This document shows, piece after piece, positions 63,201-64,000 of a stretch of DNA of 64,000 nucleotides. Within the stretch, counting starts at the first letter, position 1. Every line of letters starts with the position of its first letter. The position numbers and the translations under genes were made by a program. The notes below the pieces were generated by a model. It ran no database searches and was not told the DNA's origin. It worked only from the letters and a program-made list of their open reading frames with translations. This stretch comes from Clostridiaceae bacterium BL-3 (lineage in GTDB: Bacteria; Bacillota; Clostridia; Clostridiales; Clostridiaceae): positions 558,001 through 622,000 of the forward strand of contig CADDXC010000001.1 of the NCBI GenBank assembly GCA_902809985.1. Reading direction: 5' to 3'.

Positions 63201-63975
63201 CCCGGGAACTAACTGTGAATATGATTCCACAAGAGCTTTTCAGAAAGCAGGGGCAGATGTAGACACTGTTATAATCAGAAATTTGACTGGTGCTCAAATA
63301 GAGGAATCTGTAAATGAAATTGTAAAAAGTATAAACTCTTCACAGATAATTATGATTCCAGGAGGATTCAGTGCTGGAGATGAACCAGATGGATCCGGAA
63401 AATTTATTGCTGCATTCTTTAGAAATTCAAAGATAAAGGAGGCTGTAATGGAGTTTTTAAATAAAAGGGATGGATTGATACTTGGAATATGCAACGGATT
63501 CCAGGCACTTATAAAATTAGGGCTGCTTCCATTTGGAGAGATAAGGGACATAGAGGAGAATTATCCTACTCTTACTTATAATAAAATAGGAAGACATGTG
63601 TCCAGAGTAGTAAACACCAAAGTGGTCTCAAATCTTTCTCCCTGGTTTAACAACGTGTCTGTAGGCGATATATATTCTATAGCAGTTTCTCATGGAGAGG
63701 GAAGATTTGTAGCAAGTTCTGCTGCCATTGAAGAAATGAAGAATAGAGGTCAAATTGCCAGCCAATATGTAGATTTTAATGGGAACCCATCCTATGATAT
63801 AAGATTTAACCCAAATGGTTCCTATTATGCAGTAGAAGGTATAACCAGTCCTGATGGAAGAATACTTGGCAAGATGGCCCATTCAGAAAGAATTGGAGAG
63901 AATATCATGAAAAATATTCCGGGAAATAAAGATCAGAAGCTGTTTGATGCAGGAATTAATTACTTTAAAATTTAG
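60205..63975 (+). CDS. purL: Phosphoribosylformylglycinamidine synthase, single-chain
   Basis: This 1256-residue protein starts at ATG 60205 behind AAGGAG. It is the long form that joins PurS-like, PurL and glutaminase parts. The synthase half has DTYWSDHCRHTTFNTEL and NETHNHPTEIEPFGGAATCLGG. Later come GGKDSMSGSF and the C-terminal class I glutaminase, with FPGTNCEYDS, the catalytic Cys in LGICNGFQALIKLG and the His in SHGEGRF. It makes FGAM in de novo purine synthesis. It ends 25 bases before the window edge. Confidence 0.96.
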   Translation: MGVKRLFVEKKKGFDIEAQGFLRDVSESLNIHGLKNIRIINRYDIENISDDEYEKSKYIIFSEKTVDKIYEEDLPRDENTRVFAVEYLPGQYDQRADSASQCIQILTQSEKIHVTSAKVYVIYGHISDGEFKKIKNYCINPVDSREASLEKVENLDKKLHIPDSVEIIHGFIEMSHDGLEEFIKLRGLAMSVEDLIFCQKYFKEEEKRNPTITEIKVIDTYWSDHCRHTTFNTELKNVMVEEGKYSIPIKRTYEYYLKLRNEIYNKDEKPRCLMDIATIGMKILKKSGKLKNLDESDEINACSIVVDADVDGKNEKWLVMFKNETHNHPTEIEPFGGAATCLGGAIRDPLSGRAYVYQAMRVTGSGDPRTKVEDTLKGKLPQKKITLGAAQGYSSYGNQIGLATGMVSEIYDEDYVTKRMEIGAVIGAVPLENVKREKPEISDVVILLGGRTGRDGCGGATGSSKKHTETSILTSGAEVQKGNPVTERKIQRLFRKGKVSRMIKRCNDFGAGGVSVAIGELAEGLEINLDLVPKKYEGLDGTELAISESQERMAVVVDREHEEDFIKYAREENLEATKVAYVTDSGRLKMLWRGNPIVDLSREFLDTNGVRAKTDVNIKSPDINSYFESRKNEAKSGDCILRGWFETLQNLNVCSQKGLIERFDSTVGASSIFMPYGGKYQDTPIEAMAAKLPVLKGSTNTATLMSFGYNPDIAKWSPFHGAVYAVLESIAKIVCSGGQMDNIKLTFQEYFEKLGKDPFKWGKPLAALLGALYAQRELEVAAIGGKDSMSGSFKDMNVPPTLVSFAVTTGEADKLISPEFKGYGSYVVFIPAPRDDFQLPDFEKIRKNYSLIGKLISEGRILSASTVKRGGICEAVSKMSFGNRIGLKFADNWENIDLFSPDYGSMIVELDKNEILEEELKEIDYKVIGITQREQCIDIGEIKISISEMEASWEKSLENIFPTKVALENEEIKSNLFSRKHKLYPKIKIASPKVTIPVFPGTNCEYDSTRAFQKAGADVDTVIIRNLTGAQIEESVNEIVKSINSSQIIMIPGGFSAGDEPDGSGKFIAAFFRNSKIKEAVMEFLNKRDGLILGICNGFQALIKLGLLPFGEIRDIEENYPTLTYNKIGRHVSRVVNTKVVSNLSPWFNNVSVGDIYSIAVSHGEGRFVASSAAIEEMKNRGQIASQYVDFNGNPSYDIRFNPNGSYYAVEGITSPDGRILGKMAHSERIGENIMKNIPGNKDQKLFDAGINYFKI

Positions 63976-64000
63976 AAATATACGCTATTTATTTAAAACC

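Overview
The window is low-GC, gene-dense clostridial DNA. It carries an endospore programme (spoIIIAA-AH, spoIVB, spo0A, spoIIM, ytfJ), a six-gene Rnf complex (rnfCDGEAB) with rseC, and several cell-surface proteins with cell wall binding repeats (CWB2). This combination points to Clostridium sensu stricto, most likely the C. kluyveri / C. ljungdahlii / C. autoethanogenum group. That placement is an inference from gene content; no species can be proven here.

Region 1 (1-8010) is the right end of a prophage whose left end lies outside the window. It runs from tail genes into a lysis cassette: DUF2164 protein, zinc-ribbon peptide, BhlA/UviB-type holin, GH25 endolysin and a second holin-like protein. 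A leftward three-gene operon follows behind a near-perfect promoter/operator. Two surface cargo genes come next (a CWB2 protein and a nuclease lipoprotein), then a leftward HTH gene that runs into the attachment junction. The prophage sits inside the Walker A codons of a type IV pilus assembly ATPase gene. Only the 3' part of that gene is visible (8011-8712).

Region 2 (8011-13852) is the rest of the type IV pilus operon: pilC, one major pilin, several minor pilins and small PilM/PilN/PilO-like proteins. Its promoter and ATPase 5' end are separated from it by the prophage.

Region 3 (13973-36096) is a conserved housekeeping and sporulation block: M24 peptidase, efp behind a structured leader, the spoIIIA operon, Asp23, nusB-xseA-xseB-ispA-dxs-tlyA-nadK-argR-recN, spoIVB, spo0A with a sigma-H/0A-box promoter, a Spo0E-like peptide, a Nudix hydrolase, spoIIM, and a XerD-like recombinase with two altered active-site residues.

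Region 4 (36181-39660) is accessory. A decayed IS200/IS605 element with an intact tnpA and an internally deleted tnpB interrupts a secreted-protein gene. It is followed by a CWB2 plus leucine-rich-repeat surface protein.

Region 5 (39880-63975) is again chromosomal backbone: two D,D-carboxypeptidases, a CCA-type nucleotidyltransferase, scpA-scpB, ytfJ and a DUF2953 protein, rseC and rnfCDGEAB (ferredoxin:NAD oxidoreductase and ion pump), NusG-II and Gx-family proteins, a LUD-domain protein, a DUF4397 protein, a Cof-type HAD phosphatase, a split ThrE exporter, glyA, an orphan OrtA-like small protein and purL behind candidate PurR boxes. No tRNA, rRNA or CRISPR array was recognised.
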